DNA of 64,000 nucleotides from Bacillus salacetis (GCF_003581585.1 NZ_QXIR01000002.1:124001-188000), one strand, 5' to 3'. Counted from the first letter of the stretch, positions 27,143 through 36,671 are shown. The notes: generated by a model from the sequence alone, not told the origin. Made by a program: numbers and translations.

Positions 27143-27847
27143 TTACTTTTTGCATTTGATGATGCGGACCCCTAATAACTCTTTATATTTGTCTACATAC
27201 TCTTCATGGCGGTCAAGCATTTCATGAATTTCCTCAGGGATCTCATCTGATAGGTCAAATTCAATCACGGGTTCCGGCGATAATAAGGGAAAATCCGGCT
27301 TTTCGATGGTCACTTCTACAAAACCCGCTGTCTTGACACATTTCTCCCAGTCTTTCTCAGTGAACAATTCGCCCACTCCGTAAAAATCAACCAATTCCTT
27401 TCGATCCTCCAAGGACAGGTCCCTTTCTGCAGTCATCTCGACAGCAATGAATAATCCTCCAGGCTTTAATACTCTTTCCACTTCAGAAAAGACAGCTGAC
27501 CTGTTTACGAAGGACAAAACAGATTCACTGGTTATCAAGTCAAACTCTGCCTCCCCGAACGGTATTTCCTCAGCAGAAGCTTCTATCAGTTCAACATCCA
27601 CTCCCGCTGCACCTATTCTATTTTCCGCCTTTTTCAGCATAATAGGATGATTTTCAATACCCACCACCCGGCTTCCGAACATCTCCTTCATAAATACCGC
27701 TGTCTGGCAAGTACCGCATCCAATATCCAATACGCTCATTTCTTCCGTGATCTCTTCCCTGAACATCAGTTCTTTCGTCAACAATATTCCACCGGGATGG
27801 GCTCCCCCAATTCCGTATAAAGCCAGAAAATCCAAATAACTGCTCAT
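27143..27847 (-). CDS. class I SAM-dependent methyltransferase
   Basis: 234 residues. Motif I VLDIGCGTCQTAVFM, acidic VVGIENHPIM, then FDLITSESVLSFVN and LKPGGLFIAVEM. Rossmann-type methyltransferase, substrate unknown. AGAGGGGAC precedes the ATG. Followed by a proline/acid-rich tail of unknown role. Confidence 0.9.
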   Translation of the reverse strand: MSSYLDFLALYGIGGAHPGGILLTKELMFREEITEEMSVLDIGCGTCQTAVFMKEMFGSRVVGIENHPIMLKKAENRIGAAGVDVELIEASAEEIPFGEAEFDLITSESVLSFVNRSAVFSEVERVLKPGGLFIAVEMTAERDLSLEDRKELVDFYGVGELFTEKDWEKCVKTAGFVEVTIEKPDFPLLSPEPVIEFDLSDEIPEEIHEMLDRHEEYVDKYKELLGVRIIKCKK

Positions 27848-28019
27848 ATTCGTTTGTCCCCTCTTCCAAGCATTTTCTTCATATCAAATAATAAAAAAAT
27901 AAACTCTTTTCCTATTTATTTAATGAAAAGAGCACGAAATAGGTGAATGAACAATCAACATGTCCATTTGGCTAATAGATTGGAAGTATACCAAATTACT
28001 GAAGGGAGAGTTCCGGGGA

Positions 28020-28259
28020 ATGAATTATTATCGTTTGTGCTGCCGTTATCATGGCAAAGTGGTAAGAATCAACGACCGTTTCGGAAGGACACACCTGGGT
28101 GAGATTACACGGGTGACAAATAATAAAGTATTTATCCGCCCCGTTAGGCAAAATCAAGGATTCGGCTATCTCGGCTGGGGCTGGGGATATTATGGTTTCG
28201 CTTATGGAATTGCATTGGGCGCCATCACAGGTTTGGCTTTGGCTGCCTTCGTCTGGTAA
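28020..28259 (+). CDS. small protein with basic beta-rich body and hydrophobic tail
   Basis: 79 residues from ATG 28020 (MNYYRLCCRYHGKVVRINDR), GGGAG upstream. First half resembles a small barrel (RFGRTHLGEITRVTNNKVFI), then a Gly/Trp/Tyr-rich link and a C-terminal hydrophobic helix. Similar small proteins occur in spore formers; function unknown. It precedes the GerPF-like gene by 25 bases, probably one operon. Confidence 0.7.
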   Translation: MNYYRLCCRYHGKVVRINDRFGRTHLGEITRVTNNKVFIRPVRQNQGFGYLGWGWGYYGFAYGIALGAITGLALAAFVW

Positions 28260-28284
28260 CCCTCTCTGAAAGGAGGCAACTGAC

Positions 28285-28482
28285 ATGCCTTGCTTTATAA
28301 ATAAAGTTTATATCCACCAAATCAGCGGCGGTGAGGTCACCTTTGGGGCACCACTGACGCAATCACCCATTTCCAGCTCAAAAAGCACAAATGGAGCAGG
28401 GTCAGGGAATACCGGCCCTCTTCAAATCACCTCAATTGGAGTATCTTTGACAACAACGCCCCAGACTCCGTTTACGATTTAA
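28285..28482 (+). CDS. GerPA/GerPF-like spore germination protein
   Basis: 65 residues. The pattern INKVYIHQISGGEVTFGAPL and SGNTGPLQITSIGVS matches the GerPA/GerPF family, coat proteins that help germinants reach the spore inner membrane. The full gerP cluster is not here, so this is a stand-alone paralogue. AAAGGAGG precedes the ATG. Confidence 0.85.
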   Translation: MPCFINKVYIHQISGGEVTFGAPLTQSPISSSKSTNGAGSGNTGPLQITSIGVSLTTTPQTPFTI

Positions 28483-28492
28483 GCCAGAGAAA

Positions 28493-28521
28493 AACAAGCT
28501 TGGAGCCAAGCTTGTTTTTTT
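28493..28521. terminator. bidirectional terminator
   Basis: Perfect stem AACAAGCTTGG / CCAAGCTTGTT with a two-base loop, then seven T; lies between converging genes. Confidence 0.85.
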
Positions 28522-28525
28522 GTAT

Positions 28526-29176
28526 TCACCAAACATGTATGTGAACAAGGTACACCAGCATGATGCCCGCATCTGCCAGCATATGAGATAGTACGGGAGC
28601 AGCAAGCGAGCCTGTCCTCTGCCTGATGAAACCCCATATGGCGCCTGCTAAAAAGACCGGAAGGACGGCAATCACATTGAATGGCCAATTAAATAATTCT
28701 ATGAGTGAAAGGATATGATAAAAACTGTAAAAAAACGAGGCGATCAAAATCGATTTCCCCGAGGAAAAAGAACTCTTTAATTCTTCCGGGATAAAATTCC
28801 GCCAATAATTTTCTTCCAGAAATGGATTTAGAACGATAAGGACCGCAATCAGTAACCAAACCATACCTCCATCAAAATTCCATTTTTTTAATAAGGCACG
28901 GATAAATTCAAGATCGATCAAGAATGAAAATAGATAAGAGACACTTGCAAAGATAAGGATCATGAAAAGCAGCCCGCTCACTGTACCCAGAATGACGGAG
29001 TGCTTGGTAAAGTTTATTCTCCACTTAAAAAGGCCCGGTTGTTTCATGTTGACAATACTCGGGACTAACAGGAGCCAGCCGTAGAATAACCCAAAGGTCA
29101 AAGGGACATTGGCAAAAAGGGTCAATCCTATAAAAATCATCAGGGTCGGACCCAAAAGAAGCAGCACTTTCTTCAT
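28526..29176 (-). CDS. CPBP-family intramembrane metalloprotease (Abi)
   Basis: 216 residues, about seven membrane helices. The three family motifs are visible: EENYWRNF (motif 1, EExxxR type), FYSFYHILS (motif 2) and LSHMLADAG (motif 3). Related to Rce1-type CAAX proteases; bacterial roles include bacteriocin immunity and membrane protein processing. GAGGTG precedes the ATG. Confidence 0.87.
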   Translation of the reverse strand: MKKVLLLLGPTLMIFIGLTLFANVPLTFGLFYGWLLLVPSIVNMKQPGLFKWRINFTKHSVILGTVSGLLFMILIFASVSYLFSFLIDLEFIRALLKKWNFDGGMVWLLIAVLIVLNPFLEENYWRNFIPEELKSSFSSGKSILIASFFYSFYHILSLIELFNWPFNVIAVLPVFLAGAIWGFIRQRTGSLAAPVLSHMLADAGIMLVYLVHIHVW

Positions 29177-29375
29177 ACATCACCTCAGCAGCAATATTAC
29201 ATTGCCATTATTGTAACATTTTTTAAAAAGGACATGGAACAAACCCCCGAGTGTCCTGGTCTTTCCCCCTCATCCTTAAATAGAGCCGGAGGAAATGGTG
29301 TTTTTTACCTTCTTGCAGAACAGTAAGGATATTGCTGCCTGGATCCTGACCTGGAATGAATCCACGCTTTCATTG

Positions 29376-29409
29376 AAAAAGGATGGAACCATCAAGGGCT
29401 CCATCCTTT
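29376..29409 (-). terminator. terminator after small acidic-protein gene
   Basis: Stem AAGGATGGA / TCCATCCTT with TTTTTC on the minus strand. Confidence 0.75.
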
Positions 29410-29423
29410 GAAATTTCTTATAT

Positions 29424-29549
29424 TCAATCTTCAGGATGCTTCGGCTTTTCAGGATCTCTTTGCGGATCGATATCCTGTTCATGTTCCTTTTTTTCTTCCT
29501 GTTCTAAAGAGAGGTTATCTTTTTCTTCTTGGTCTTTTTCTTTACTCAT
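29424..29549 (-). CDS. small highly charged protein, 41 aa
   Basis: ATG with AAAGGAGG upstream. Begins MSKEKDQEEKDNLSLEQEEK; Glu/Lys/Asp make up more than half. Disordered in all likelihood. Function unknown. Flanking gaps 29177-29375 and 29550-29957 hold no supported gene. Confidence 0.6.
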   Translation of the reverse strand: MSKEKDQEEKDNLSLEQEEKKEHEQDIDPQRDPEKPKHPED

Positions 29550-29957
29550 AATAAATCCTCCTTTATGATGACTTCACTTTGATATTTCCCCATTCACTTT
29601 TTGCTCAAACAAAAAACCTTTTGCATTTTCTGAAGTCCATCCCGGGCAAAAGAAGTTGTTTTTTTAAAAAAAATGGGGAGTAAGAGCACCCCATGGAGCA
29701 ATATTTCCGCATTCAAATGGATGCAGCTGGTTTATTAAGGCTGTCTTCGCCTTTATTTCTGAATTCGTAAAAAAATACCTTAAAGAAAAAGCTCATGAAC
29801 TTGAGAGAATTAATCGAGATCTAATAAATTTCAGCAAAGTTCCCGAAAGAGCCTTCACAAATCATTTCTCTCACCTGAAAATCGAATGCAGCAAAGAATA
29901 CCGGGCGCCATGCCCCTGAAAAAGAAGGAAGCCTGCACGGCTAACTTCCTCACGATC

Positions 29958-30557
29958 CTACCGGGATACATACCCATTCCCTTCAATCCAGAACCGATAA
30001 GGATAGTGCCGCGCTTCACCGGAATTTCCGATCCCGATCCGAGGACCTGTGGAGATACTTTCCGGTTGGTAACCTGCTGCAATATATAAAGGACCCTTAT
30101 GAAAAAATCCTCCATATTCACCCATGGTTATCCCCATTGCCTTTGTCATTTTACCGGGACCATTTGTGAGGTCTTTCCCGGTCTTTGGCCTTCTATTCAT
30201 CATCAAATCGACACCGTCACGCGGTTCAATCGCTCTAAGAAGGATTGCTTCAGGTTTGCCCGGCGGTCCGCTCACCACATTCACAAGGCAGTGAGTATGC
30301 ATCACATATGTGTATACCCTTCCGGCTTCCGCATACATTATTTCCGTTCTTTTCGTCCTTCTGTTATTGAAACTGTGCGCTGCCCGGTCTTCCGGTCCCA
30401 TGTACGCCTCAGTTTCCACTATATAGCCTGATGTGACTCCTTCCTGTGTTTCGTTTATAAGCAAACAGCCCAGGAGTTCCTTTGCCAGCTGCAGGGTCGG
30501 CAGCGAATAAAAACTCCGGGGCAGGATATTAAAAGATGCATTGTCCTTCATCTGCAT
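29958..30557 (-). CDS. DNA-3-methyladenine glycosylase (AAG/MPG type)
   Basis: 199 residues. Typical order: LPRSFYSLPTLQLAKELLGC, the catalytic-glutamate motif GYIVETEAYMGPEDRAAHS, RRTKRTEIMYAEAGRVYTY, GPPGKPEAILLRAIEP, and LTNGPGKMTKAMGI. Base-excision repair enzyme that removes alkylated purines and hypoxanthine. GAGGAG lies just upstream; ATG 30557 or 30551 may be used. Confidence 0.94.
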   Translation of the reverse strand: MQMKDNASFNILPRSFYSLPTLQLAKELLGCLLINETQEGVTSGYIVETEAYMGPEDRAAHSFNNRRTKRTEIMYAEAGRVYTYVMHTHCLVNVVSGPPGKPEAILLRAIEPRDGVDLMMNRRPKTGKDLTNGPGKMTKAMGITMGEYGGFFHKGPLYIAAGYQPESISTGPRIGIGNSGEARHYPYRFWIEGNGYVSR

Positions 30558-30662
30558 ACAACTCCTCTCAGTTTCCGAATGAAACCACAATCTATGTAAA
30601 AAATAATCCTAAACCCAGTCTTACCTGTTCAAATTTAATTCTATTTAAATGGAGGCAACGCC

Positions 30663-30952
30663 ATGACAATCAACATAGAAGAACTGGCAAAAAAGATGCC
30701 CGCTTTTGACAATCACCAGGAAGCAAGCGAATGGTTCGGTGACAAATTCAACGAGAGGTCTTATTCAAGGAAAGGGACCTCATAAATGAGACTCCGGCTT
30801 ACTATTACCATATCGTCAAAGATGTAAACACCTACAATCGTTATATGAATGCACTCTCCTGCGAGGAAAGCACTATTGATGAAATGAAAACGTTCTATAG
30901 TTATACGACCGTTTCCATAACAGAGCACGGTGATGTCGAGATCTCTTTATAA
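30663..30952 (+). pseudogene. small gene with one-base frameshift
   Basis: TGGAGG and ATG 30663 open a frame (MTINIEELAKKMPAFDNHQE...WFGDKFNE) that stops at 30782. Shifting the frame by one base near 30750 restores a coherent continuation, REVLFKERDLINETPAYYYH..., to TAA at 30950-30952. The combined product would be about 96 residues. A single deleted base (real or assembly error) fits best. Family not recognised. Confidence 0.6.
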
Positions 30953-30965
30953 CTTCTTCAACGCA

Positions 30966-30996
30966 AAAAGGGGAGCAGCCTTTCAGCTCCCCTTTT
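30966..30996 (-). terminator. terminator overlapping the peptidase E stop
   Basis: Perfect stem AAAAGGGGAGC / GCTCCCCTTTT; the peptidase stop codon (30983-30985) lies in its loop side. TTTTTGCG follows on the minus strand. Confidence 0.85.
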
Positions 30997-31699
30997 GTTC
31001 TTCCTGTCCCAGGAATATTGTATCGAGTTTCGATTCAACTGCTTGTCCATTTTGTTCTTTAACAAAGTAGGCTGCTGCATGAGGCCTTGAGCATACAACC
31101 CTCTCAAGCTTTCCATCTATAAAATGAAGAGCTGCACCATCATCTGCAGCATAACCGGGTTTCAATACTGAATCGGCTATGAAAGCCTTGTAGGACGGCC
31201 TCCTTTCCAGTTCACCGTCATAGTGCGGGCAGTGGCTCCCATTTAAAAACCCCAACGCGGTCAAAGGTTCCAAGCCGTCCCCATAAGAATCGGTGACTCC
31301 CTCTTCAAACCAGCAGATGGAGCCGGCACTCAGTCCTGCAAGCACAATTCCTTGTTCCAACGCTTTATGCAGGATTTTATCCATACCCCACTCCTTCCAT
31401 AGAATCAGCAGGTTTTTGGTGTTGCCTCCTCCTGCATAAATGATATCCTGAGCCAGCAAGAACCGCTCGAGGTCCCTTGTATGAGGTTTAAATAACGAAA
31501 GGTGCGAAGGTATGCAATTTTTTCTCTTGAAGAATTCATAGAAGCGGTCGATATACCCCTCCGCATCACCGCTGGCTGTTGCAAGGAAGCAAATTTTCGG
31601 TTCATCTGAAGATGCCTGGTCCAATATATATGTATCGAGGAGGTCGTTCCCAGGTTCCATTGAGAACCCGCCCCCTCCAAGTGCAATGATTTGATCCAT
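30983..31699 (-). CDS. peptidase E-like S51 family protein
   Basis: 238 residues. Class I glutamine-amidotransferase-like fold with serine nucleophile in GIVLAGLSAGSICWF, after the GGGNTKNLL turn and the N-terminal IIALGGGGFS. S51 enzymes cleave Asp-X dipeptides; B. subtilis YgaJ is similar. Last gene of a three-gene unit (NUDIX - 100-aa protein - this), with gaps of 16 and 11 bases. Confidence 0.88.
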   Translation of the reverse strand: MDQIIALGGGGFSMEPGNDLLDTYILDQASSDEPKICFLATASGDAEGYIDRFYEFFKRKNCIPSHLSLFKPHTRDLERFLLAQDIIYAGGGNTKNLLILWKEWGMDKILHKALEQGIVLAGLSAGSICWFEEGVTDSYGDGLEPLTALGFLNGSHCPHYDGELERRPSYKAFIADSVLKPGYAADDGAALHFIDGKLERVVCSRPHAAAYFVKEQNGQAVESKLDTIFLGQEEQKGS

Positions 31700-31710
31700 A
31701 CATCCTCCGC

Positions 31711-32013
31711 CTAGTTAAGGTATTTTGGGTTTGTTTCAATATATCGAAGTAAATCAAGTTCCGGATGTCTTTTATCCAGTGTGTAAATATACTCAAGAAA
31801 ATATTGACTTCCAAATGTATAGACTACCTCAGGGAACCACTCACTTATCAGCAGCAGTTCTTTCCTGCTTGCCTGTTCCATAAACTGAATGGTTTTCTCC
31901 TCATCCTGCAGCAATAAATCCAGGAGCCTCTGAAGGGTATCCTCCATACGGGTATCATCATCATCCATCAGGGCGATTTTCCCTAATACATTCCTGACAC
32001 TTTCGATGAACAT
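31711..32013 (-). CDS. hypothetical helical protein, 100 aa
   Basis: ATG 32013 (MFIESVRNVLGKIALMDDDD) with GTGGGGGTG upstream; the longer frame lacks a site. All-helical and acidic, no membrane segment. Family not recognised. Between NUDIX and peptidase genes in one operon. Confidence 0.7.
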   Translation of the reverse strand: MFIESVRNVLGKIALMDDDDTRMEDTLQRLLDLLLQDEEKTIQFMEQASRKELLLISEWFPEVVYTFGSQYFLEYIYTLDKRHPELDLLRYIETNPKYLN

Positions 32014-32029
32014 AGTTTCACCCCCACTT

Positions 32030-32665
32030 TTATTCAATGTTCTTTTTCAATTGCTTGATCTCAGCTGAAAAGTGTTTTAAGATTTTCGCAGTCAAACCCC
32101 AAATCACCCTGTCCTCATAGAAGTAGAAATACTCATCAATCTTTCTGGTCTGCCAGTTATAATTTTCTCCGCCGGCAATTAAATCAAGCGGGAAATCATT
32201 TTCCGGTTCAATGGTAATACCTACTTTATATACATCAGGCTCCGTGTTTAAAAAATATGACAATGGAACGGTAAAGGTTTCTGCTACCTCGCTTGGGTTG
32301 GGTGTAATTACTGCATTCTTCTCCAATACAGCAATATAGGGGAAAATGAATGTCCCAAACGAAGAAACAATGTAATCCATGGGATAGATATCTGATAGAT
32401 CTTCCTCCCTTATTCCAAGTTCTTCACAGGTTTCCCTGACAGCTGTATGCTTTTCGGATGCATCCGTTTCATCGACCTTCCCACCCGGAAAGCATATATC
32501 TCCCGGCTGCCTTCTAAGGTGCTCTGAACGCACTTCAAAAAGGATATGCATTTCATCCGCTATCTCTACAAGGGGCAGCAGCACGGAAAACCGGTAGAAA
32601 TCATCACTCCCCAATATCCTTGGTGTCCGATTATGAAATCTTTGCTTGATTGTATCCAAATCCAT
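32030..32665 (-). CDS. NUDIX hydrolase, CoA pyrophosphatase type
   Basis: 211 residues. The UPF0035 lead-in LRRQPGDICFPGGKVDETD is followed by the NUDIX box core TAVRETCEELGI. This subgroup cleaves CoA and its derivatives to phosphopantetheine. Start ATG 32665 (MDLDTIKQRFHNRTP) with AAGAGGTG upstream. First gene of its operon. Confidence 0.9.
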   Translation of the reverse strand: MDLDTIKQRFHNRTPRILGSDDFYRFSVLLPLVEIADEMHILFEVRSEHLRRQPGDICFPGGKVDETDASEKHTAVRETCEELGIREEDLSDIYPMDYIVSSFGTFIFPYIAVLEKNAVITPNPSEVAETFTVPLSYFLNTEPDVYKVGITIEPENDFPLDLIAGGENYNWQTRKIDEYFYFYEDRVIWGLTAKILKHFSAEIKQLKKNIE

Positions 32666-32928
32666 TTTCGCACCTCTTTCAATCTGCCTGCAAGCCTTTT
32701 TTGTTCTCAAACAGTATAACTATAAAGGAGTGTTTTTCACATCCCTGATAAGTCAATTTGTCCTTTTAAAGAATTATAACGCAAGGGTATTTTCAATTCG
32801 AACCCCGGGTAAGAAGGAATCCTTCTTTAATGATAGCAGATATTTCAATGGATGAAACTTGATTCATCCTCTGCTTCTTTTCAACACCTGGATGATAATA
32901 CGAACATCAGTCCACCATGAAATAATTA

Positions 32929-33121
32929 GGCTCTTTTCGTATATTTTGTTGCTATTCAATTTTAAATCTCAACTAATGTCCTGGTAAATCGCCGTAAAAA
33001 CACCGGTGAGCAGAGAAGAAAAGAGCTGCAAGTTCTTTTTCGAGAGTAAAATCTTTGTATACAGGGGAAAAATCCGGCACCAGGGATTTTTTCGAAAACA
33101 ATAATTTATGCGAAAACAGCC
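32929..33121 (+). mobile_element. MITE copy 1 (193 bp)
   Basis: Starts GGCTCTTTTCGTATATTTTG and ends ATGCGAAAACAGCC, forming imperfect terminal inverted repeats. Inside: AACTAATGTCCTGGTAAATC, GAAAAGAGCTGC and the hairpin GGAAAAATCC/GGATTTTTTC around GGCACC. No coding capacity. Same family as 41136, 57264 and 61210. The rest of the 32.7-33.55 kb gap shows no supported gene. Confidence 0.88.
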
Positions 33122-33555
33122 ATTAATCAATACCAGGAGACAGCAGATTAGGAATAATCCTGCTAACACAGTGGTGGTACTTCTGTTTGATGTCTGCACA
33201 TACTCCCTATTCAAAACCCATGTATTGATTATATAATTCTTTATCGTTTCTGGTTATCCTGCTTTTTCCATTGAGCACTTTCCGTCTAAACATATTTATG
33301 AATTTTGGAAATGAAAGACAGGCGCCCCGACAACTCTGAAAAAAGCAATTTCATTGCTGCTTCCATGGCAAACAAGGAATGGTCTTCTAATGAATGAGAA
33401 GGCCGTTTATATAAGCCTTATGCATTGTAACCGGGCGCTGCTGAATCAGCATTGAACAAAAAACAGAGGAACTCTTTGATCATTTATCAGAAAAAAGTTT
33501 AAGGCGGCAGAAAAGCAGAAATAGTATAGGAAGGAAAAATGAAAGGAATGGTTCG

Positions 33556-33954
33556 ATGATCAAGCAATTTGAAATCAATACCTCTTCTAGAGATGAAATG
33601 ATTGATATTACAAGGCTTGTCCAGGAGTGGATTGATGAAACGGGAATACAGGAAGGGATCGTGGTGGTGCAGTCCATGCATACGACTGCAGGTGTTACTG
33701 TTAATGAGAACGCTGATCCAGATGTGAAAACAGATTTTTTGATGAGATTGGACGAGACTTTCCCATGGAATCATATCCAGGACAGACATAGAGAAGGAAA
33801 CACGGCAGCACACCTTAAGACAAGCTTTACCGGCCATGCCCAGACTTTGATAATCACAAAAGGAAGACTTCTCCTCGGCACCTGGCAGGGTATCTACTTT
33901 TGTGAATTCGATGGACCAAGAACAAGGAGAATCACTTGCAGATTGTCTGAATAG
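33556..33954 (+). CDS. YjbQ/UPF0047 family protein (YugU-like)
   Basis: 132 residues. Carries the family pattern [32 protein letters not shown] and [19 protein letters not shown]. The three histidines and the glutamate form a known metal site; a weak thiamine-phosphate synthase activity is reported for the family. GAAAGGAATGG precedes the ATG. Confidence 0.92.
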   Translation: MIKQFEINTSSRDEMIDITRLVQEWIDETGIQEGIVVVQSMHTTAGVTVNENADPDVKTDFLMRLDETFPWNHIQDRHREGNTAAHLKTSFTGHAQTLIITKGRLLLGTWQGIYFCEFDGPRTRRITCRLSE

Positions 33955-34034
33955 GTAAAGCTTTCAAGGTATATTCACTTCTTCCATTTCAAAACCTACT
34001 TATTGATAATGTTCTTAAAAGGAAGTGAATCTAT

Positions 34035-34709
34035 TTGGATTTTGATCTGATTTGGAAAGCTGTCCTGATTGTAATTGGCGGTACTTTGCTGTTACGTGTC
34101 GCAGGCAGGAAATCGATATCCCAAATGACCCTTGCACAGGTGGTCATCATGATTGGTCTGGGATCGCTGCTTGTCCAGCCGCTTGTTGGAAAAAGTGTCT
34201 GGTCCACCCTGACAGTCGGACTTATATTGGTTTTGACCTTGGTGATTATGGAGTTTATTCAAATAAAAAACGATCCGATGGAGAAATTCATCACGGGCCG
34301 TTCCAAAGTCGTCATTCATGAAGGGGTGCTTCAGCAAAACACATTAAAGAAATTGCGCTTGACGGTCGACCAGCTGGAGATGAAGCTGAGGCAGAATCAA
34401 GTAAGCGATATGGCTGATGTACAATTTGCTACATTGGAGCCTAATGGCCAATTGGGCATAATTCTCAAGCCCAATAAACAGCCAGCAATCAAAGAAGATA
34501 TCCAACAGCTGAGATTGGAGATTGAGCTTCTGACACAAACACTCAACGAGTGGCTGCCTACCCTGTCCCCTCCGTTCCCTGTTTCCAATGGAAAAATTAT
34601 AACGCAGCCTTCAGGTTACAGAACGGCAACGGCTTCTGCCCAAGTGAATATATTTGACGAAGTCGAAAATCAAGGACATATGAAAGAACCGCCAAATGAA
34701 TTACAATAA
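34035..34709 (+). CDS. DUF421 membrane protein (YetF-like)
   Basis: 224 residues. Three N-terminal helices with RVAGRKSISQMTLAQVVIMI, then a soluble DUF421 domain (FITGRSKVVIHEGVLQQNTL, LRQNQVSDMADVQFATLEPN). TTG start with GGAAGTG seven bases upstream. Function of the family is not settled; in B. subtilis such proteins are often spore- or stress-related. A second, shorter DUF421 protein lies at 38805. Confidence 0.88.
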   Translation: MDFDLIWKAVLIVIGGTLLLRVAGRKSISQMTLAQVVIMIGLGSLLVQPLVGKSVWSTLTVGLILVLTLVIMEFIQIKNDPMEKFITGRSKVVIHEGVLQQNTLKKLRLTVDQLEMKLRQNQVSDMADVQFATLEPNGQLGIILKPNKQPAIKEDIQQLRLEIELLTQTLNEWLPTLSPPFPVSNGKIITQPSGYRTATASAQVNIFDEVENQGHMKEPPNELQ

Positions 34710-34710
34710 A

Positions 34711-34753
34711 AGTTCAACACCCGTCTGATGGATATGTGAACGGGTGTTGAACT
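34711..34753. terminator. bidirectional terminator
   Basis: Perfect 14-pair stem AGTTCAACACCCGT / ACGGGTGTTGAACT between converging genes; T-rich on one side, AAAA on the other. Confidence 0.8.
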
Positions 34754-34772
34754 TATTGTTTACATAATATTT

Positions 34773-35342
34773 TTATGATCTACAATATTCGTATTCTGAT
34801 TTCAATATGGAAAAAACAACAGTATCATGATATTTTTCTCCATCAAAGTCTGTTTGTCTCAATACTCCTTCTTCCTTGAACCCATTTGCAAGCAGCAATT
34901 TTCTTGAGCCTGTATTATCTGCAAAGATGTCGCCTACAACACGGTTCAATTCCAATTCATTGAAACAGAACGATAACACTTCAGGCAGTATCTCGCTCAT
35001 GACCCCTTTTCTTTGAAATGTATTTGAAAGCACGACTCCCATTTCAGTCTTTTTATGCCAGAGATTGAGCTTATGTAAACGGAATAAACCAATGACCTCA
35101 TTAGTCTTCTTTTCTATGATCACCCATGGAATTTCCTTTTGACTGTGAAATTGCTCCAAGGACTTATGGATTGTTTCTGTAACTTCATCCACCGATTGCG
35201 GAGGATGCGGGGTTAGAAACTTCATCGTTTTTCCGTCGCCCAAAAATGTAAATAGCTTAGCAGCATGTGTTTCATTTATTCCGGTTAAATAATAATGCTT
35301 CAATTCAATATCAGGTATCTTTTCCAGCAAATTGGTTTTCAT
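34773..35342 (-). CDS. GNAT acetyltransferase (RimJ/RimL type)
   Basis: 189 residues. Acetyl-CoA binding region NTFQRKGVMSEILPEVLSFC and the late ELNRVVGDIFADNTGSRKLL typical of the RimJ/RimL group acting on protein N-termini or small amines. Start ATG 35342 with GGAGAGG upstream. Follows the membrane-anchored 112-aa gene by ten bases. Confidence 0.9.
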   Translation of the reverse strand: MKTNLLEKIPDIELKHYYLTGINETHAAKLFTFLGDGKTMKFLTPHPPQSVDEVTETIHKSLEQFHSQKEIPWVIIEKKTNEVIGLFRLHKLNLWHKKTEMGVVLSNTFQRKGVMSEILPEVLSFCFNELELNRVVGDIFADNTGSRKLLLANGFKEEGVLRQTDFDGEKYHDTVVFSILKSEYEYCRS

Positions 35343-35352
35343 TGTCCTCTCC

Positions 35353-35691
35353 TTACTTCTTTCCAAGCTTGACAAGCTTTTGATTTTTATACGTTATGAC
35401 CACCTTATCTCCAACCTTGAAATCAAGGTACTTATCACAGTCAACCTCAAATCGTTTTTTATTACTGAATTCCATCACACAGCTTTTGCCTTCTCGTTCC
35501 GCCACTTCGATTTCTTTCTTTGATTTAACTCCCACTGCTACAGCTGACTGACTTGGGGCAAAATATTTTTCATGCAGGGTGACTTTGTCTTTTTCCAGCA
35601 TTTCCCCGTCTTTCAGTGTGTGCGTAAGTAAAATTATCAGAATCCCCAACAGTATGACTATAATACAAATTTTGATGATGACCTTGTTCAT
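35353..35691 (-). CDS. membrane-anchored small protein, 112 aa
   Basis: N-terminal membrane helix (KICIIVILLGILIILL) then an extracytoplasmic beta-rich domain with two cysteines. GGGGAG precedes the ATG. Probably co-transcribed with the acetyltransferase. Family not recognised. Confidence 0.72.
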   Translation of the reverse strand: MNKVIIKICIIVILLGILIILLTHTLKDGEMLEKDKVTLHEKYFAPSQSAVAVGVKSKKEIEVAEREGKSCVMEFSNKKRFEVDCDKYLDFKVGDKVVITYKNQKLVKLGKK

Positions 35692-35903
35692 ATATGTTCT
35701 CCCCGTTAAGAAATATTCAACATCCTATGGATATTTCCTTAACAGGAGAATTATGACCGGAAGATTCGGAAGCCTTAAGTAATTGTTCGATATTTGCACT
35801 GTTTTCCCTTCTTTTTTGATCAATCCCGGTATGATTTAACAAACATTTATTTTTTCATTATGCTCCATACTAATAGAGAAAATCTCCTGGAAGGAATGAT
35901 GAA

Positions 35904-36656
35904 ATGACACTGACAAAACAACAACTGTCTGCCTTCCGGTCAACACTTGTAGAACTGGAAAAAACCATAAATCAAAGACAGGAAGACAACGACAATTTTG
36001 ATTTAAATCAAGGACACCCCCATGAAACGACAGGAGAACTGTCCAGCTACGATAATCATCCAGGGGATGAAGGTACCGCCTTGTATGAACGAGAGAAGGA
36101 TATTGCCCTGCATCAACATCTGGATTATGAGCTGCAAACTATTCAAAAGGCATTGACTGCGATGGATAAAGGCAGCTATGGAAAATGCATGGTCTGCGGA
36201 AAAGATATACCTATAGAAAGACTGGAATCTATTCCTGCCACCTTGTATTGCAAAGAGCACAGCCCCGACCAGACAGTATCTCATAACCGCCCTATTGAAG
36301 AAGGAGTCCTCCTTCCGCCTTTCGGAAAATTTTTCAAAGATCAACAGGACGAGGACGCGGCCTTCGACGCAGAAGATTCATGGCAGGCTGTTGCAGAATG
36401 GGGAACATCAGAATCACCTTCTGCCCTGATGAATCCTCCTGATGACTATAACGATGTTTATATTGATTATGAAGAAAATGTCGGGTACACAGAGGATTTC
36501 GAGAACTTTGCCGGCACCGATATAGAGGGCAGGAACGTAACCATTTATCCAAACAAACAGCATGAACAATATGAAGAGCTTTTGGATCAAGAAGGCACGA
36601 TGACCATATTTGGCGATTTGCCGGCATTTGAAAAGGAACCTTATGTCAAAGACTGA
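35904..36656 (+). CDS. yteA: YteA, TraR/DksA-type zinc finger protein
   Basis: 250 residues. N-terminal helices, then the four-cysteine-type motif KCMVCGKDIPIERLESIP followed by TLYCKEH, at about 95-122; the C-terminal half is acidic. Length and order match B. subtilis YteA. DksA relatives bind RNA polymerase, but YteA's role is unproven. GGAAGGAATG precedes the ATG. Starts a run of small genes. Confidence 0.9.
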   Translation: MTLTKQQLSAFRSTLVELEKTINQRQEDNDNFDLNQGHPHETTGELSSYDNHPGDEGTALYEREKDIALHQHLDYELQTIQKALTAMDKGSYGKCMVCGKDIPIERLESIPATLYCKEHSPDQTVSHNRPIEEGVLLPPFGKFFKDQQDEDAAFDAEDSWQAVAEWGTSESPSALMNPPDDYNDVYIDYEENVGYTEDFENFAGTDIEGRNVTIYPNKQHEQYEELLDQEGTMTIFGDLPAFEKEPYVKD

Positions 36657-36671
36657 AATGGAGGTAATTTG

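Noticed and set aside
29640-29923. Plus-strand open frame with FISEFVKKYLKEKAHELERI
   Set aside because: No start codon with a ribosome binding site; may be a remnant, but nothing decides it.
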